Below, in pieces: positions 41,081 to 52,086 of a DNA stretch of 59,371 bases (position 1 is the first letter of the stretch; each line of letters begins with the position of its first letter). Made by a program: the position numbers and the translations under genes. Source of the DNA: Pantoea brenneri (lineage in GTDB: Bacteria > Pseudomonadota > Gammaproteobacteria > Enterobacterales > Enterobacteriaceae); assembly GCA_002095305.1 (NCBI GenBank), contig MIEI01000023.1, positions 1 to 59,371 on the forward strand, read 5' to 3'. The notes under the pieces were generated by a model, which was not told the DNA's origin, did not search any database, and was given only the letters and a program-made list of their open reading frames with translations.

Positions 41081-42228
41081 ATGTCAGCGCGTCCTTTAAC
41101 GATTGCCCTGGTCGCCGGAGAAACCTCCGGCGATATTCTTGGTGCAGGCCTGATCCGTGCGTTAAAAGCGCGCCATCCTGAGGCACGCTTTGTTGGCGTA
41201 GCGGTCCGCTGATGCAGGCGGAAGGGTGTGAAGCCTGGTACGAGATGGAAGAACTGGCGGTGATGGGCATCGTCGAAGTGCTCGGCCGACTGCGACGTCT
41301 GCTGACGATTCGCCGCGATCTCACTCAGCGCTTCAGCGAACTGTGCCCCGATGTGTTTGTCGGTATCGATGCGCCCGATTTTAATATCACGCTGGAAGGC
41401 AACCTCAAGCGTGCGGGGGTTCGCACTATTCATTACGTCAGCCCGTCAGTCTGGGCATGGCGACAAAAACGCGTGTTCAAGATTGGCCGCAACACCGATC
41501 TGGTGCTGGCGTTTCTGCCGTTTGAAAAAGCCTTTTACGATCGTTATAACGTTCCCTGTCGCTTTATCGGCCATACCATGGCAGATGCGATGCCGCTGCA
41601 TCCCGATAAGCTGGCTGCGCGCCGCCACCTGGCGATTGCCGATGATGCGCTCTGTCTGGCGCTGTTGCCCGGCAGCCGTGGTGCGGAAGTGGAAATGCTC
41701 AGCGCTGATTTCCTGAAAACCGCTCAATTGTTGCGCCGCCACTATCCGGCGCTGGAGATCGTGGTGCCACTGGTTAACGCCCGTCGCCGCGAGCAGTTTG
41801 AGAAAATTAAAGCCGAGGTGGCGCCGGAACTGCCGATGCATCTGTTAGATGGGCATGGGCGTGAGGCGATGATTGCGAGCGACGCCGCATTACTGGCGTC
41901 AGGCACTGCCGCACTCGAATGCATGCTGGCAAAATGCCCAATGGTAGTGGGTTACCGGATGAAGCCCGCCACCTTCTGGCTGGCGAAGCGGCTGGTGAAA
42001 ACGCCGTACGTTTCGCTGCCGAACCTGCTGGCCGGGCGCGAACTGGTTACCGAGTTGCTGCAGGATGAATGCCAGCCGGACGCGCTGGCGGCGGCGTTAG
42101 ATCCGCTGCTGCACGCCGGACCTGAGCGCGACACTCTGCTACAGACGTTTCATGAATTACATCAACAGATCCGCTGGAACGCCGACGAACAAGCGGCGGA
42201 TGCGGTACTGGAGCTGGTGAATGCCTGA
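41081..42228 (+). CDS. lpxB: Lipid-A-disaccharide synthase, frameshifted as read
   Basis: LpxB is the GT19 glycosyltransferase that joins lipid X and UDP-diacylglucosamine at the inner membrane. ATG 41081 begins [20 protein letters not shown]. The frame breaks at 41203-41204, where GTA-GCG-GTC should read GTA-GCG-GGT-CCG; one G of a run is missing and a TGA follows. With it restored the protein is 382 residues, exactly as in E. coli, and continues [18 protein letters not shown]. Further blocks are [23 protein letters not shown] and ASGTAALE. LpxB is normally essential, so the break is almost certainly a consensus error. Confidence 0.95.
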
Positions 42229-42847
42229 TTTTATCTATCCTGCCGTCGGGCTGATTGCCGGCGTAGACGAAGTAGGGCGCGGGCCACTGGTCGGCGCGGT
42301 CGTCACTGCCGCGGTGATCCTCGATCCGGCAAAACCGATTATCGGCCTGGCGGATTCGAAAAAATTGTCAGAAAAACGCCGTCTGGCGCTGTATGACGAA
42401 ATCAAAGAGAAGGCGCTGGCCTGGAGCCTGGGCCGCGCAGAGCCGGAAGAGATTGACCAGCTTAATATTCTGCACGCCACCATGCTGGCGATGCAGCGCG
42501 CGGTCGCCGGTTTGCCGATCCTGCCCGACTACGTGCTGATTGATGGCAACCGCTGTCCGGCGCTGCCGATGCCGTCGCAGGCGGTGGTCAAAGGGGATAG
42601 TCTGGTGGCGGAAATAAGCGCTGCCTCCATCATTGCCAAAGTGACGCGTGATCGCGAAATGGCGGAACTCGATCTGCTGTTCCCGCAGTATGGCTTTGCG
42701 CAACACAAAGGCTATCCTACCGCGCTGCACATGGAAAAATTGACGCAGCATGGTGCCACGCCGCACCACCGTCGCAGTTTTGCTCCGGTACGCAACGCGC
42801 TGATCGATGCTGACGTACTGGCTGCCCGCCAGCCCCATACGCTTTAA
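42221..42847 (+). CDS. rnhB: Ribonuclease HII
   Basis: RNase HII nicks DNA at embedded ribonucleotides and starts ribonucleotide excision repair. The DEDD metal residues are visible in [13 protein letters not shown] near residue 16 (D and E), VLIDGNR (D), and AKVTRD (D). Length is 208 residues (E. coli 198), the extra residues at the C-terminus. It overlaps lpxB by eight bases and is followed by dnaE after 31 bases. Confidence 0.97.
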   Translation: MPDFIYPAVGLIAGVDEVGRGPLVGAVVTAAVILDPAKPIIGLADSKKLSEKRRLALYDEIKEKALAWSLGRAEPEEIDQLNILHATMLAMQRAVAGLPILPDYVLIDGNRCPALPMPSQAVVKGDSLVAEISAASIIAKVTRDREMAELDLLFPQYGFAQHKGYPTALHMEKLTQHGATPHHRRSFAPVRNALIDADVLAARQPHTL

Positions 42848-42878
42848 TAGCCTGACACTGTTTTAACCGGAAACTGAT

Positions 42879-45800
42879 ATGGCTGAACCCCGTTTTATAC
42901 ATCTGCGTGTCCATAGCGACTATTCGATGGTTGATGGCCTGGCGAAAACCGGGCCGCTGATCAAGAAGGCGGCTGCACTTGGCATGCCCGCGATTGCGAT
43001 TACCGATTTCACTAACCTGTGTGGTTTAGTGAAGTTTTACGGTGGTGCGCACAGCGCAGGGATCAAGCCGATCATTGGTGCCGACTTCAACGTCGCCAGT
43101 GAGCTGATGGGGGATGAGTTGACCCAGCTGACAGTGCTGGCCGCCAACAACACCGGTTATCAGAACCTGACGCTATTGATTTCACGCGCCTATCAGCGAG
43201 GCTACGGTGTGGCCGGACCGATCATCGATCGTGACTGGCTGCTGGAGCTAAATGAGGGATTAATCCTGCTGTCGGGTGGACGTCGGGGCGATGTCGGTCG
43301 CAGCCTGCTGCGTGGCAATACGGCATTGGTTTCGCAGTGTCTGGCGTTTTATCAGCAGCATTTTGCCGATCGGTATTACCTGGAACTGGTGCGCACCGGT
43401 CGTCAGGATGAAGAGAGCTATCTGCACGCGGCGGTTGAACTGGCGATCGCTGAAGGTGTGCCGGTCGTCGCCACCAACGAAGTCTGCTTCATCAATGAAG
43501 AGGATTTCGACGCTCACGAAATTCGCGTTGCGATTCATGATGGCTACACGCTGGACGATCCAAAACGTCCGCGCAACTACAGTCCTCAGCAATATATGCG
43601 CAGCGAAGCGGAGATGTGTGAGCTGTTTTCGGACATCCCGGAAGCGCTGGAAAACAGCGTAGAGATTGCTAAGCGTTGTAACGTCACGGTCCGGCTGGGT
43701 GAGTACTTCCTGCCGCAATTCCCGACTGGTGACATGACCACCGAAGATTATCTGGTGGTGAAATCGCGTGAAGGGCTGGAAGAGCGTCTGGCGTTCCTGT
43801 TCCCTGACGAAGCGGAACGTGCAGAGAAACGCCCGGAATATGATGAACGTCTTGAGATTGAGCTCAACGTTATCAACCAGATGGGTTTCCCCGGCTACTT
43901 CCTGATCGTGATGGAGTTTATCCAGTGGTCGAAGGATAACGGCGTGCCGGTCGGACCGGGTCGTGGTTCCGGTGCAGGCTCGCTGGTGGCCTATGCGCTG
44001 AAAATTACCGATATCGACCCGCTGGAATTTGACCTGCTGTTCGAACGTTTCCTTAACCCGGAACGTGTTTCGATGCCCGACTTCGACGTCGATTTCTGTA
44101 TGGAAAAGCGCGATCAGGTGATTGAACATGTCGCGGATATGTACGGGCGTGAGGCGGTTTCGCAGATCATTACCTTTGGTACCATGGCGGCGAAAGCGGT
44201 AATCCGCGATGTTGGCCGCGTACTGGGACACCCTTACGGTTTCGTCGACCGTATTTCAAAACTGATCCCGCCCGATCCCGGCATGACGCTGGAAAAAGCC
44301 TTTATCGCTGAGCCGCAGCTGCCGGCCATGTATGACGCGGACGAAGAGGTTAAGGCGCTGATCGATATGGCGCGTAAGCTGGAAGGCGTCACGCGTAATG
44401 CCGGTAAACATGCTGGTGGCGTGGTGATCGCGCCGACCAAAATTACCGATTTTGCCCCGCTTTACTGCGACGAAAACGGCCAGTTCCCGGTGACTCAGTT
44501 CGACAAGAATGATGTGGAATATGCCGGGCTGGTGAAGTTTGACTTCCTCGGCCTGCGTACTCTGACCATCATCGACTGGGCGCTGAAGATGATCAACCCG
44601 CGCCGGGAAAAGCAGGGACTGGAGCCGATCGATATCGCCGCCATCCCGCTGGACGATAAAAAAAGCTTCGACATGCTGCAGCGCTCGGAAACCACGGCGG
44701 TGTTCCAGCTTGAATCGCGCGGCATGAAAGATCTGATTAAGCGTCTGAAGCCTGACTGCTTTGAAGATATGATCGCGCTGGTGGCGCTGTTCCGTCCGGG
44801 TCCGTTGCAATCCGGCATGGTGGATAACTTCATCGACCGTAAACATGGCCGTGAAGCGATCTCTTATCCTGATATTCAGTGGCAGCATGAGAGCCTGAAG
44901 CCGGTGCTTGAACCGACCTACGGCATCATTCTCTATCAGGAACAGGTGATGCAGATCGCCCAGGTCCTCTCCGGTTATACCCTTGGCGGAGCGGACATGC
45001 TGCGCCGTGCAATGGGTAAAAAGAAACCGGAAGAGATGGCCAAGCAGCGGTCGGTATTCCGTGACGGTGCGGAAAGAATGGGCATCGACGGCGAACTGTC
45101 GATGAAGATCTTCGATCTGGTAGAAAAATTTGCTGGCTACGGCTTTAACAAGTCACACTCCGCCGCATATGCGCTGGTCTCTTATCAGACGCTGTGGCTG
45201 AAAGCCCACTATCCGGCCGAGTTTATGGCTGCGGTCATGACGGCTGATATGGACAACACCGAGAAGGTGGTGGGTCTGGTCGATGAATGCTGGCGCATGG
45301 GGCTGAAGGTCCTGCCGCCGGACATCAACTCCGGTCTGTATCAGTTCCACGTCAATGAGGCAGGTGAAATCGTCTACGGTATCGGCGCGATCAAAGGCGT
45401 CGGTGAAGGGCCCATCGAAGCGATCATCGACGCCCGTAACGAAGGCGGCTACTTCCGCGAACTGTTTGATCTCTGTGCCCGCACCGATACCAAAAAGATT
45501 AACCGCCGGGTGATGGAAAAATTGATCATGTCCGGTGCCTTCGATCGCCTCGGACCGCACCGCGCCGCGCTAATGAGTTCCCTCAGCGATGCGCTGAAAG
45601 CAGCCGATCAGCATGCCAAAGCGGAAGCGATTGGACAGGCAGATATGTTTGGCGTGCTGGCCGATGAGCCGGAGCAGGTAGAGAAATCCTACGCCAGCGT
45701 TACGCCGTGGCCAGAGCAGCTTCAGCTGGATGGCGAGCGGGAAACGCTGGGGTTATATCTTACCGGCCACCCGATTAATCAGTATCTGAAAGAAATTGAG

Positions 45801-46361
45801 CGTTACGTCGGCGGGGTGCGACTGAAAGATATGCATCCTACCGATCGCGGTAAGATTACCGTCGCGGCTGGTCTGGTGATCGCTGCGCGCGTAATGGTGA
45901 CCAAACGCGGCAACCGAATTGGTATCTGTACTCTGGACGACCGTTCCGGCCGTCTTGAGGTGATGTTATTTACCGATGCGTTAGACAAATACCAGCAGTT
46001 GCTGGAGAAAGACCGTATCCTGATCGTCAGCGGACAGGTCAGCTTTGATGACTTCAGCGGCGGCCTTAAAATGACCGCCCGGGAAGTCATGGACATCGAC
46101 GAAGCGCGCGAAAAATACGCGCGCGGACTTGCTATATCGCTGACGGACAGGCAAATTGATGACCAGCTATTAAACCGACTCCGTCAGTCCCTGGAACCCC
46201 ATCGCTCAGGGACTATTCCGGTGCATCTCTACTATCAGAGAGCCGACGCGCGAGCGAAGCTGCGCTTTGGTGCAGCGTGGCGAATTTCGCCCAGCGATCG
46301 TTTACTTAACGATCTGCGCTCGTTGATTGGATCGGAGCAGGTGGAACTGGAGTTTGACTAA
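42879..46361 (+). CDS. dnaE: DNA polymerase III alpha subunit
   Basis: The catalytic subunit of the replicative polymerase. The 1160 residues equal the E. coli length. An N-terminal PHP domain ([15 protein letters not shown]) is followed by the palm with the catalytic aspartates in PDFDVDFC near residue 400 and the third in FDFLG near 555, then fingers, a helix-hairpin-helix region, the beta-clamp-binding motif QADMF near 920, and an OB-fold. No frameshift is seen. It sits between rnhB and accA in the macromolecular synthesis cluster. Confidence 0.99.
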   Translation: MAEPRFIHLRVHSDYSMVDGLAKTGPLIKKAAALGMPAIAITDFTNLCGLVKFYGGAHSAGIKPIIGADFNVASELMGDELTQLTVLAANNTGYQNLTLLISRAYQRGYGVAGPIIDRDWLLELNEGLILLSGGRRGDVGRSLLRGNTALVSQCLAFYQQHFADRYYLELVRTGRQDEESYLHAAVELAIAEGVPVVATNEVCFINEEDFDAHEIRVAIHDGYTLDDPKRPRNYSPQQYMRSEAEMCELFSDIPEALENSVEIAKRCNVTVRLGEYFLPQFPTGDMTTEDYLVVKSREGLEERLAFLFPDEAERAEKRPEYDERLEIELNVINQMGFPGYFLIVMEFIQWSKDNGVPVGPGRGSGAGSLVAYALKITDIDPLEFDLLFERFLNPERVSMPDFDVDFCMEKRDQVIEHVADMYGREAVSQIITFGTMAAKAVIRDVGRVLGHPYGFVDRISKLIPPDPGMTLEKAFIAEPQLPAMYDADEEVKALIDMARKLEGVTRNAGKHAGGVVIAPTKITDFAPLYCDENGQFPVTQFDKNDVEYAGLVKFDFLGLRTLTIIDWALKMINPRREKQGLEPIDIAAIPLDDKKSFDMLQRSETTAVFQLESRGMKDLIKRLKPDCFEDMIALVALFRPGPLQSGMVDNFIDRKHGREAISYPDIQWQHESLKPVLEPTYGIILYQEQVMQIAQVLSGYTLGGADMLRRAMGKKKPEEMAKQRSVFRDGAERMGIDGELSMKIFDLVEKFAGYGFNKSHSAAYALVSYQTLWLKAHYPAEFMAAVMTADMDNTEKVVGLVDECWRMGLKVLPPDINSGLYQFHVNEAGEIVYGIGAIKGVGEGPIEAIIDARNEGGYFRELFDLCARTDTKKINRRVMEKLIMSGAFDRLGPHRAALMSSLSDALKAADQHAKAEAIGQADMFGVLADEPEQVEKSYASVTPWPEQLQLDGERETLGLYLTGHPINQYLKEIERYVGGVRLKDMHPTDRGKITVAAGLVIAARVMVTKRGNRIGICTLDDRSGRLEVMLFTDALDKYQQLLEKDRILIVSGQVSFDDFSGGLKMTAREVMDIDEAREKYARGLAISLTDRQIDDQLLNRLRQSLEPHRSGTIPVHLYYQRADARAKLRFGAAWRISPSDRLLNDLRSLIGSEQVELEFD

Positions 46362-46373
46362 AACAGGAACATT

Positions 46374-47330
46374 ATGAGTCTTAATTACCTGGATTTTGAA
46401 CAGCCGATCGCAGAACTGGAAGCGAAGATTGATTCGCTGACGTCGATTGGTCGTCAGGATGATAAACACGTTAATCTGGATGAAGAAGTTCAGCGCCTGC
46501 GCGAAAAAAGCGTTGAGCTGACCCGTAAAATCTTTGCCGATTTAGGCGCATGGCAAATCGCCCAACTGGCGCGCCATCCTTTGCGTCCTTATACCTTTGA
46601 TTACGTCCGTAACGCATTCGACGATTTCGATGAGCTGGCGGGTGACCGTGCTTATGCGGATGACAAAGCCATTGTCGGCGGTATTGCGCGTCTTGACGGC
46701 CGTCCGGTGATGATCATCGGCCACCAGAAAGGCCGTGAAACCAAAGAGAAAATTCGTCGTAACTTTGGTATGCCAGCGCCGGAAGGATATCGTAAAGCGC
46801 TGCGCCTGATGGAAATGGCTGAGCGGTTTAAAATGCCTATCATCACCTTCATCGACACCCCTGGCGCCTATCCGGGCGTGGGCGCCGAAGAGCGTGGTCA
46901 GTCAGAAGCCATTGCACGCAACCTGCGTGAGATGTCGGGTCTGAAAGTGCCGGTCATCTGTACGGTGATTGGCGAAGGCGGTTCCGGTGGTGCGCTGGCG
47001 ATTGGCGTGGGCGATAAAGTTAACATGCTGCAGTACAGCACCTATTCGGTGATCTCTCCGGAAGGCTGTGCTTCGATTCTGTGGAAGAGCGCTGACAAAG
47101 CGCCTCTGGCTGCGGAAGCGATGGGCATTACCGCTCACCGTCTGAAAGAGCTGAAGCTGATCGACTCGGTTATTCCTGAGCCGTTAGGCGGTGCGCATCG
47201 TCATCCGGTCTATATGGCGCAGTCGCTGAAACAGCAACTGCTGGCCGACCTGGCCGATCTCGACGGTCTGAGCACTGAAGAGCTGCTGGATCGTCGTTAT
47301 CAGCGTCTGATGAGCTACGGCTACGCCTGA
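46374..47330 (+). CDS. accA: Acetyl-CoA carboxylase carboxyltransferase subunit alpha
   Basis: AccA, with AccD, transfers the carboxyl group from biotin to acetyl-CoA to make malonyl-CoA, the committed step of fatty acid synthesis. The 318 residues (E. coli 319) have an N-terminal helical part ([15 protein letters not shown]) and a crotonase-like core with the oxyanion region [15 protein letters not shown]. It begins 12 bases after dnaE and ends at a strong terminator, closing the long rightward cluster. Confidence 0.98.
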   Translation: MSLNYLDFEQPIAELEAKIDSLTSIGRQDDKHVNLDEEVQRLREKSVELTRKIFADLGAWQIAQLARHPLRPYTFDYVRNAFDDFDELAGDRAYADDKAIVGGIARLDGRPVMIIGHQKGRETKEKIRRNFGMPAPEGYRKALRLMEMAERFKMPIITFIDTPGAYPGVGAEERGQSEAIARNLREMSGLKVPVICTVIGEGGSGGALAIGVGDKVNMLQYSTYSVISPEGCASILWKSADKAPLAAEAMGITAHRLKELKLIDSVIPEPLGGAHRHPVYMAQSLKQQLLADLADLDGLSTEELLDRRYQRLMSYGYA

Positions 47331-47350
47331 TTAGGCTGATGGTCAAAACA

Positions 47351-47375
47351 AAGCGGACTCCGGTCCGCTTTTTTT
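47351..47375 (+). terminator. Intrinsic terminator after accA
   Basis: AAGCGGAC at 47351-47358 pairs with GTCCGCTT at 47363-47370 around TCCG, followed by T residues to 47375. Confidence 0.95.
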
Positions 47376-47497
47376 ATGCCGCCAGCCTCACTCTGCCCGA
47401 TATTCCGCATGCCCCGCCGCCTGCACTGCTCTCCGCCTACACCTTCAATCGGTTAGCGTATATGCTTACCCGATGCCACGACAAAGGGAGGTGAGCA

Positions 47498-49648
47498 TTG
47501 AATATTCTGGCGATCATGGGCGCGCACGGCGTGTTTTATAAAGATGAGCCGTTGCGTGAACTCGACGCGGCATTAAATCTGCAAGGTTTTCAGCTACTTT
47601 ATCCGAGAAACAGCGACGATCTGCTCAAGCTGATTGAACACAATCCGCGTATCAGCGGGGTGATCTTTGACTGGGATGCGCACAACAGCCCGGAACTGTG
47701 CGGCGAGATCAATCAGCTCAATGAATACCTGCCGCTCTATGCTTTCATCAATACCCATTCGCAGATGGATATCAGCGTCAATGAGATGCGGATGCCGCTG
47801 CACTTCTTTGAATACGCGCTCAACGCAGCCGACGATATCGCGCTGCATATCCGTCAGTACACCGATGACTATATTGACCACATCACGCCACCGCTGACTA
47901 AAGCGTTGTTCACCTACGTCAAAGAGGGTAAGTACACCTTCTGCACGCCCGGTCACATGGCGGGCACCGCCTTTCAGAAAAGCCCGGTCGGCTGCCTGTT
48001 CTATGATTTCTTCGGCGCCAACACCCTGAAGTCCGATATCTCAATTTCGGTGACGGAACTCGGCTCGCTGCTCGATCATACCGGCCCGCATCTTGAGGCG
48101 GAAGAGTATGTAGCGCGCACCTTTGGCGCTGAGCAGAGTTACATGGTGACCAACGGCACCTCGACCTCCAATAAAATTGTCGGGATGTACGCGGCACCCG
48201 CCGGCAGCACGGTGCTTATAGACCGTAACTGCCACAAGTCGCTGACTCATCTGTTGATGATGAGCGATCTGGTCCCAATCTGGCTGAAGCCAACCCGCAA
48301 CGCGCTGGGTATTCTGGGCGGTATTCCAAAACAGGAATTCACTCGCGCCAGCATCACGCAAAAAGTGGCGGCGACCGAACGTGCCAGCTGGCCGGTCCAC
48401 GCGGTGATCACCAACTCGACCTATGACGGCCTGCTGTATAACACCCAGTACATCAAAGAGACGCTGGATGTGCCGTCGATTCACTTTGATTCCGCCTGGG
48501 TGCCCTATACCAACTTCCACCCGATTTACGCCGGTAAAAGCGGCATGAGTGGTGAACGTATTCCGGGCAAAGTGGTGTATGAAACCCAGTCAACCCACAA
48601 GCTGCTGGCGGCCTTTTCACAGGCATCGATGATTCACATTAAAGGCGACTATGACGAGCAGACCTTTAACGAAGCCTACATGATGCATACCACCACCTCA
48701 CCGAATTACGCCATTGTCTCGTCGATTGAAACCGCGGCGGCGATGCTGCGCGGTAACCCGGGCAAGCGACTGATCAATCGTTCGGTGGAACGCGCCCTGC
48801 ATTTCCGTCGCGAGATCCAGCGCCTGCGCGAAGAGTCTGATAGCTGGTTCTTTGATATCTGGCAGCCGGAACAGATCGATGAGGCGCAATGCTGGCCGAT
48901 CCAGCCAGGCGACGAGGCGTGGCACGGCTTTACCCAGGCCGATCGCGATCATATGTATCTCGATCCGATCAAAGTCACCATTCTGACGCCGGGCATGAGC
49001 GAACTGGGTGAGATGGCTGACGAGGGGATCCCGGCCGCGCTGGTGGCCAGATTCCTGGATGAGCGTGGCATCGTGGTAGAGAAAACCGGTCCCTATAACC
49101 TGCTGTTCCTGTTCAGTATTGGCATCGACAAAACCAAAGCGATGAGCGTGCTGCGCGGGCTGACCGAGTTCAAACGCGCCTACGATCTTAATCTGCGGGT
49201 GAAAAACATGTTGCCGGATCTCTATGCTGAAGATCCCGACTTCTACCGCAACATGCGGATCCAGACGCTGGCGCAGGGCATTCATCAGTTGATCCGCCAT
49301 CACGATCTGCCGCGGCTGATGCTGCAGGCGTTTGATGTGCTGCCGGAGATGAAGATGACGCCACATCAGGCGTTCCAGCAGCAGGTGAAAGGCAATATTG
49401 AAACTGTCGATATCAGTCAGCTGGTCGGACGGATCTCAGCCAACATGATTTTACCCTATCCGCCGGGCGTGCCGCTGGTGATGCCGGGAGAGATGATTAC
49501 CGAAGAGAGCCGTGCGGTACTCGATTTCCTGCTGATGCTGTGCAGCATTGGTCGTAACTATCCGGGCTTTGAAACCGATATTCATGGCGCCACGCTGACC
49601 GAAGAAGGGGAATATCGCGTTCGGGTGTTGAAAAACGACGCTGGTTAA
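47498..49648 (+). CDS. ldcC: Constitutive-type lysine decarboxylase LdcC
   Basis: A PLP-dependent fold type I decarboxylase that converts lysine to cadaverine. An N-terminal wing domain (NILAIMGAHGVFYKDE) precedes the core, with the PLP lysine in ETQSTHKLLAA, the cofactor aspartate in IHFDSAWVPY, and the C-terminal TEEGEYRVRVL. Length is 716 residues (E. coli LdcC 713). The TTG start is chosen because a near-perfect GGAGG lies seven bases upstream. The place after accA is that of ldcC; no cadB antiporter or cadC regulator is nearby, which argues against the acid-inducible CadA form. Confidence 0.93.
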   Translation: MNILAIMGAHGVFYKDEPLRELDAALNLQGFQLLYPRNSDDLLKLIEHNPRISGVIFDWDAHNSPELCGEINQLNEYLPLYAFINTHSQMDISVNEMRMPLHFFEYALNAADDIALHIRQYTDDYIDHITPPLTKALFTYVKEGKYTFCTPGHMAGTAFQKSPVGCLFYDFFGANTLKSDISISVTELGSLLDHTGPHLEAEEYVARTFGAEQSYMVTNGTSTSNKIVGMYAAPAGSTVLIDRNCHKSLTHLLMMSDLVPIWLKPTRNALGILGGIPKQEFTRASITQKVAATERASWPVHAVITNSTYDGLLYNTQYIKETLDVPSIHFDSAWVPYTNFHPIYAGKSGMSGERIPGKVVYETQSTHKLLAAFSQASMIHIKGDYDEQTFNEAYMMHTTTSPNYAIVSSIETAAAMLRGNPGKRLINRSVERALHFRREIQRLREESDSWFFDIWQPEQIDEAQCWPIQPGDEAWHGFTQADRDHMYLDPIKVTILTPGMSELGEMADEGIPAALVARFLDERGIVVEKTGPYNLLFLFSIGIDKTKAMSVLRGLTEFKRAYDLNLRVKNMLPDLYAEDPDFYRNMRIQTLAQGIHQLIRHHDLPRLMLQAFDVLPEMKMTPHQAFQQQVKGNIETVDISQLVGRISANMILPYPPGVPLVMPGEMITEESRAVLDFLLMLCSIGRNYPGFETDIHGATLTEEGEYRVRVLKNDAG

Positions 49649-49718
49649 GAACTTTGTAGATTGTCAGCTACCGGGTGCCTGCGTAAGGTAGGCACTCGTC
49701 TGAACTTAAGGAATTGAA

Positions 49719-50108
49719 ATGCTGCAGTTAACGGCTATCCACCACATTGCGATCATCGCGTCAGATTATCAGCGCAGCAAAGCGTTCTACTGTGACGTGC
49801 TCGGCTTCAGCCTGCTGGGCGAATACTACCGCGAAGCTCGCGACTCATGGAAAGGGGACCTGGCGCTTCAGGGTCAGTACACGATTGAACTGTTCTCTTT
49901 TCCTCAGCCACCGGCACGGGTCAGCCATCCTGAAGCCTGCGGCCTGCGTCATCTGGCGTTCACCGTGCCGGATGTTGAGGCAGCGGTCGCAACGCTGGCG
50001 CAGAAAGGCGTCGTGTGCGAGCCAATCCGCATTGATGAACTGACCGGCAAACAGTGTACTTTCTTTGCCGATCCAGATGGTTTGCCGCTGGAGCTTTATC
50101 AGGCGTAA
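49719..50108 (+). CDS. yaeR: VOC (glyoxalase/bleomycin-resistance) family protein YaeR
   Basis: A small metal-binding protein of the vicinal oxygen chelate superfamily; its substrate is unknown. The 129 residues equal E. coli YaeR. The paired beta-alpha-beta-beta-beta modules show candidate metal residues: the histidine in AIHHIAIIA near residue 7, the glutamate in YTIELFSFP, the histidine in CGLRHLAFTV, and the glutamate in GLPLELYQ. It lies between ldcC and tilS, as in E. coli. Confidence 0.93.
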   Translation: MLQLTAIHHIAIIASDYQRSKAFYCDVLGFSLLGEYYREARDSWKGDLALQGQYTIELFSFPQPPARVSHPEACGLRHLAFTVPDVEAAVATLAQKGVVCEPIRIDELTGKQCTFFADPDGLPLELYQA

Positions 50109-50160
50109 AATAGCGCGCTCAGTGGGCCACATCCGGTGGCCCGATTGTCTGGATTGCGCC

Positions 50161-51459
50161 ATGTCTTTGTCTGCTTTTAATTCACTGCTGCAACCGGATG
50201 CCGCGCTGGTGGTGGCATTCAGCGGCGGACTCGATTCAACCGTGCTGCTGCATCAGGCATGGCGATGGCAACAGCACTCTCCTCAATCCCGCCTGCGGGC
50301 ACTGCACGTGCATCACGGACTGAGTCCGAACGCCGATCGCTGGGCAGCGCACTGCATGGCGCTCTGCCAGCAATGGCAGTTACCGTGTGAGGTGTTGCGG
50401 GTCAGGGTCGATGGGCGTGACAGCGGCATTGAAGCAGCCGCCCGCACCGCTCGCTATCAGGCGCTGAGCGCGGCGCTGCAGCCGGGCGAAATTTTACTGA
50501 CGGCTCAGCATCTCGACGATCAATGTGAAACCTTGTTACTGGCGCTGAAGCGTGGCAGCGGCCCGGCCGGCTTAGCCGCGATGCCGCAATCCCGCTCGCT
50601 GGGCGCGCATCGTCTGTTACGGCCGTTGCTCAATCATTCCCGCCAGTCGCTGGAGCAGTATGCCCGGACGCATCAGCTGGTGTGGGTTGAGGATGAGAGC
50701 AATCAGGATTTGCGCTACGACCGCAACTTTCTGCGCCAGCGTCTGCTGCCTGAACTCAGTCAGCGCTGGCCCCATTTTGCCGAGGCGACGGCCCGTAGCG
50801 CGGCACTCTGCAGCGAGCAGGAGCAGTTGCTGGATGAGCTGCTGGCTGAACAGCTCAGTGCGCTGATCCAGCCTGACGGCAGCTTGCACTTTCCGCCCTT
50901 GCTGACGATGAGTGAGGCGCGCGCCAATGCGCTGCTGCGCCGCTGGATCGCGGGTCAGGGCGGGGTGATGCCGTCACGAGATGGCCTGAACCGCATCCGT
51001 AATGAGGTGATGGCGAGTCGCGAAGATGCCCAGCCGCGGTTGCAGTTTGGTCAGGCTGAACTGCGACGCTATCGCCAGCAACTCTACTGGCTGCCGCGGC
51101 TTAGCGCGTTACGCGATATCCAGCTGGCGTGGCCCGATCTTCACCAGCCGCTGCGGTTGCCTGACGATCTGGGCACGTTGCAGGCCAGCCAGTCTCAGCG
51201 CCCGTTACGTCTTCCCCGACAGGATGAGCAGATCAGCGTGCGGTTTCACGCCCACGGCCAGATTCATCTGGTGGGGCGCAGCGGCGGACGGGAAATGAAG
51301 AAGGTGTGGCAGGCGTTGCACATTCCGCCGTGGCAACGCGAACGGATTCCGTTAATTTTTTACAACCAGACGCTGGTCTGCGCGCCGGATCTCTTCATTA
51401 CCCGTGAGGGCGCGGCCATCGACCAGCATGGCTGGCAGGCTGTCTGGCATTCAAAATAA
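50161..51459 (+). CDS. tilS: tRNA(Ile)-lysidine synthetase
   Basis: TilS attaches lysine to C34 of the tRNA(Ile) that reads AUA, changing both its codon and amino-acid identity. The N-terminal PP-loop ATPase motif SGGLDSTVLLH lies near residue 23. The linker and two C-terminal TilS domains follow. The ATG at 50161 gives 432 residues, the E. coli length; the frame is open further upstream but overlaps yaeR and lacks homology there. Essential in E. coli. Confidence 0.96.
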   Translation: MSLSAFNSLLQPDAALVVAFSGGLDSTVLLHQAWRWQQHSPQSRLRALHVHHGLSPNADRWAAHCMALCQQWQLPCEVLRVRVDGRDSGIEAAARTARYQALSAALQPGEILLTAQHLDDQCETLLLALKRGSGPAGLAAMPQSRSLGAHRLLRPLLNHSRQSLEQYARTHQLVWVEDESNQDLRYDRNFLRQRLLPELSQRWPHFAEATARSAALCSEQEQLLDELLAEQLSALIQPDGSLHFPPLLTMSEARANALLRRWIAGQGGVMPSRDGLNRIRNEVMASREDAQPRLQFGQAELRRYRQQLYWLPRLSALRDIQLAWPDLHQPLRLPDDLGTLQASQSQRPLRLPRQDEQISVRFHAHGQIHLVGRSGGREMKKVWQALHIPPWQRERIPLIFYNQTLVCAPDLFITREGAAIDQHGWQAVWHSK

Positions 51460-51474
51460 AAACGCAGGAGAGCA

Positions 51475-51894
51475 ATGATGAAAACGTGGATCGCGGCGTG
51501 TTTACTGGCCGCCGCGCTACCGGCCTGGGCGGCGGGTGATGCGCAGAGCGGGGCGCAGAAAGCAGCCAGCTGTATGGCCTGTCACGGTGCAGAAGGAAAG
51601 GCCTCGGTGCCGCTCTATCCTAACCTGGCCGGGCAACAGGCGGCCTATCTTGAGCATGCCCTGCAGGCGTACAAAAAAGGTGAACGCAGCGGGGGGCAGG
51701 CCGAGGTGATGAAAGCGTTTGTCGCGGGATTAAGTGATACAGATATGGCGGATTTAGCGGCGTACTACGGTTCGTTACAGCCTGAAAGAGGAAAGGGCGG
51801 GGAAGTCCCGCCCGGAAAGCGTGGATTATTCTGCGCTGACAACTACCGTTCCCAGCTCCGGATGCGTGAAGCTGGCGATATGGTCGAGGCGTAA
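51475..51894 (+). CDS. Periplasmic class I cytochrome c, probably extended by a frameshift
   Basis: A small soluble c-type cytochrome of the c553/c4 type. The signal peptide ends near residue 20 (PAWA, then AGDA), haem-binding CMACH lies near residue 33, and a distal methionine ligand is likely in EVMKAF. The domain normally ends shortly after LAAYYGSLQ (about residue 103). Here the frame runs on through a GC-rich hairpin and antisense over rof with a charged, non-family tail. Restoring one C at 51781-51783 would give CAG-CCC-TGA and a 103-residue protein. E. coli has no such gene here. It follows tilS by 15 bases with a good AGGAG. Confidence 0.82.
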   Translation: MMKTWIAACLLAAALPAWAAGDAQSGAQKAASCMACHGAEGKASVPLYPNLAGQQAAYLEHALQAYKKGERSGGQAEVMKAFVAGLSDTDMADLAAYYGSLQPERGKGGEVPPGKRGLFCADNYRSQLRMREAGDMVEA

Positions 51895-52086
51895 CTCGCG
51901 GGTTTCACCGTCAAGATCGATGGCCAGATATTCCACATTTTTACGTGAAAAAATCTCGCTGGCCTTCGCTTTGAGCTGCTCGCCATTTTTCATTTCCAGC
52001 GACAGCATCCAGTTATTTTGGCAGGCGAGTTCCAGGTTGTCGTAATCATCGCAATTGATGGGTTGGTACGCTTCATTTATCAACAT
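51826..52086 (-). CDS. rof: Rho-binding antiterminator Rof
   Basis: Rof (YaeO) binds the RNA-binding domain of Rho and inhibits Rho-dependent termination. The 86 residues (E. coli 84) share [16 protein letters not shown] near the start, SRKNVEYL in the middle, and GETRELRLD with the ending [10 protein letters not shown]. The Sm-like fold is inferred from the family. The gene overlaps yaeP by 14 bases, suggesting coupled translation, and also overlaps the apparent end of the cytochrome gene on the other strand. Confidence 0.95.
   Translation of the reverse strand: MLINEAYQPINCDDYDNLELACQNNWMLSLEMKNGEQLKAKASEIFSRKNVEYLAIDLDGETRELRLDHIASFTHPELGTVVVSAE

Noticed and set aside
43260..44231. 323-codon minus-strand frame inside dnaE
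   Set aside because: Antisense shadow of dnaE with no start context or domain.
49660..49700. Inverted repeat between ldcC and yaeR as a terminator
   Set aside because: GGGTGCCT and AGGCACTC can pair with one wobble, but there is no T-tract, so I do not call a terminator.
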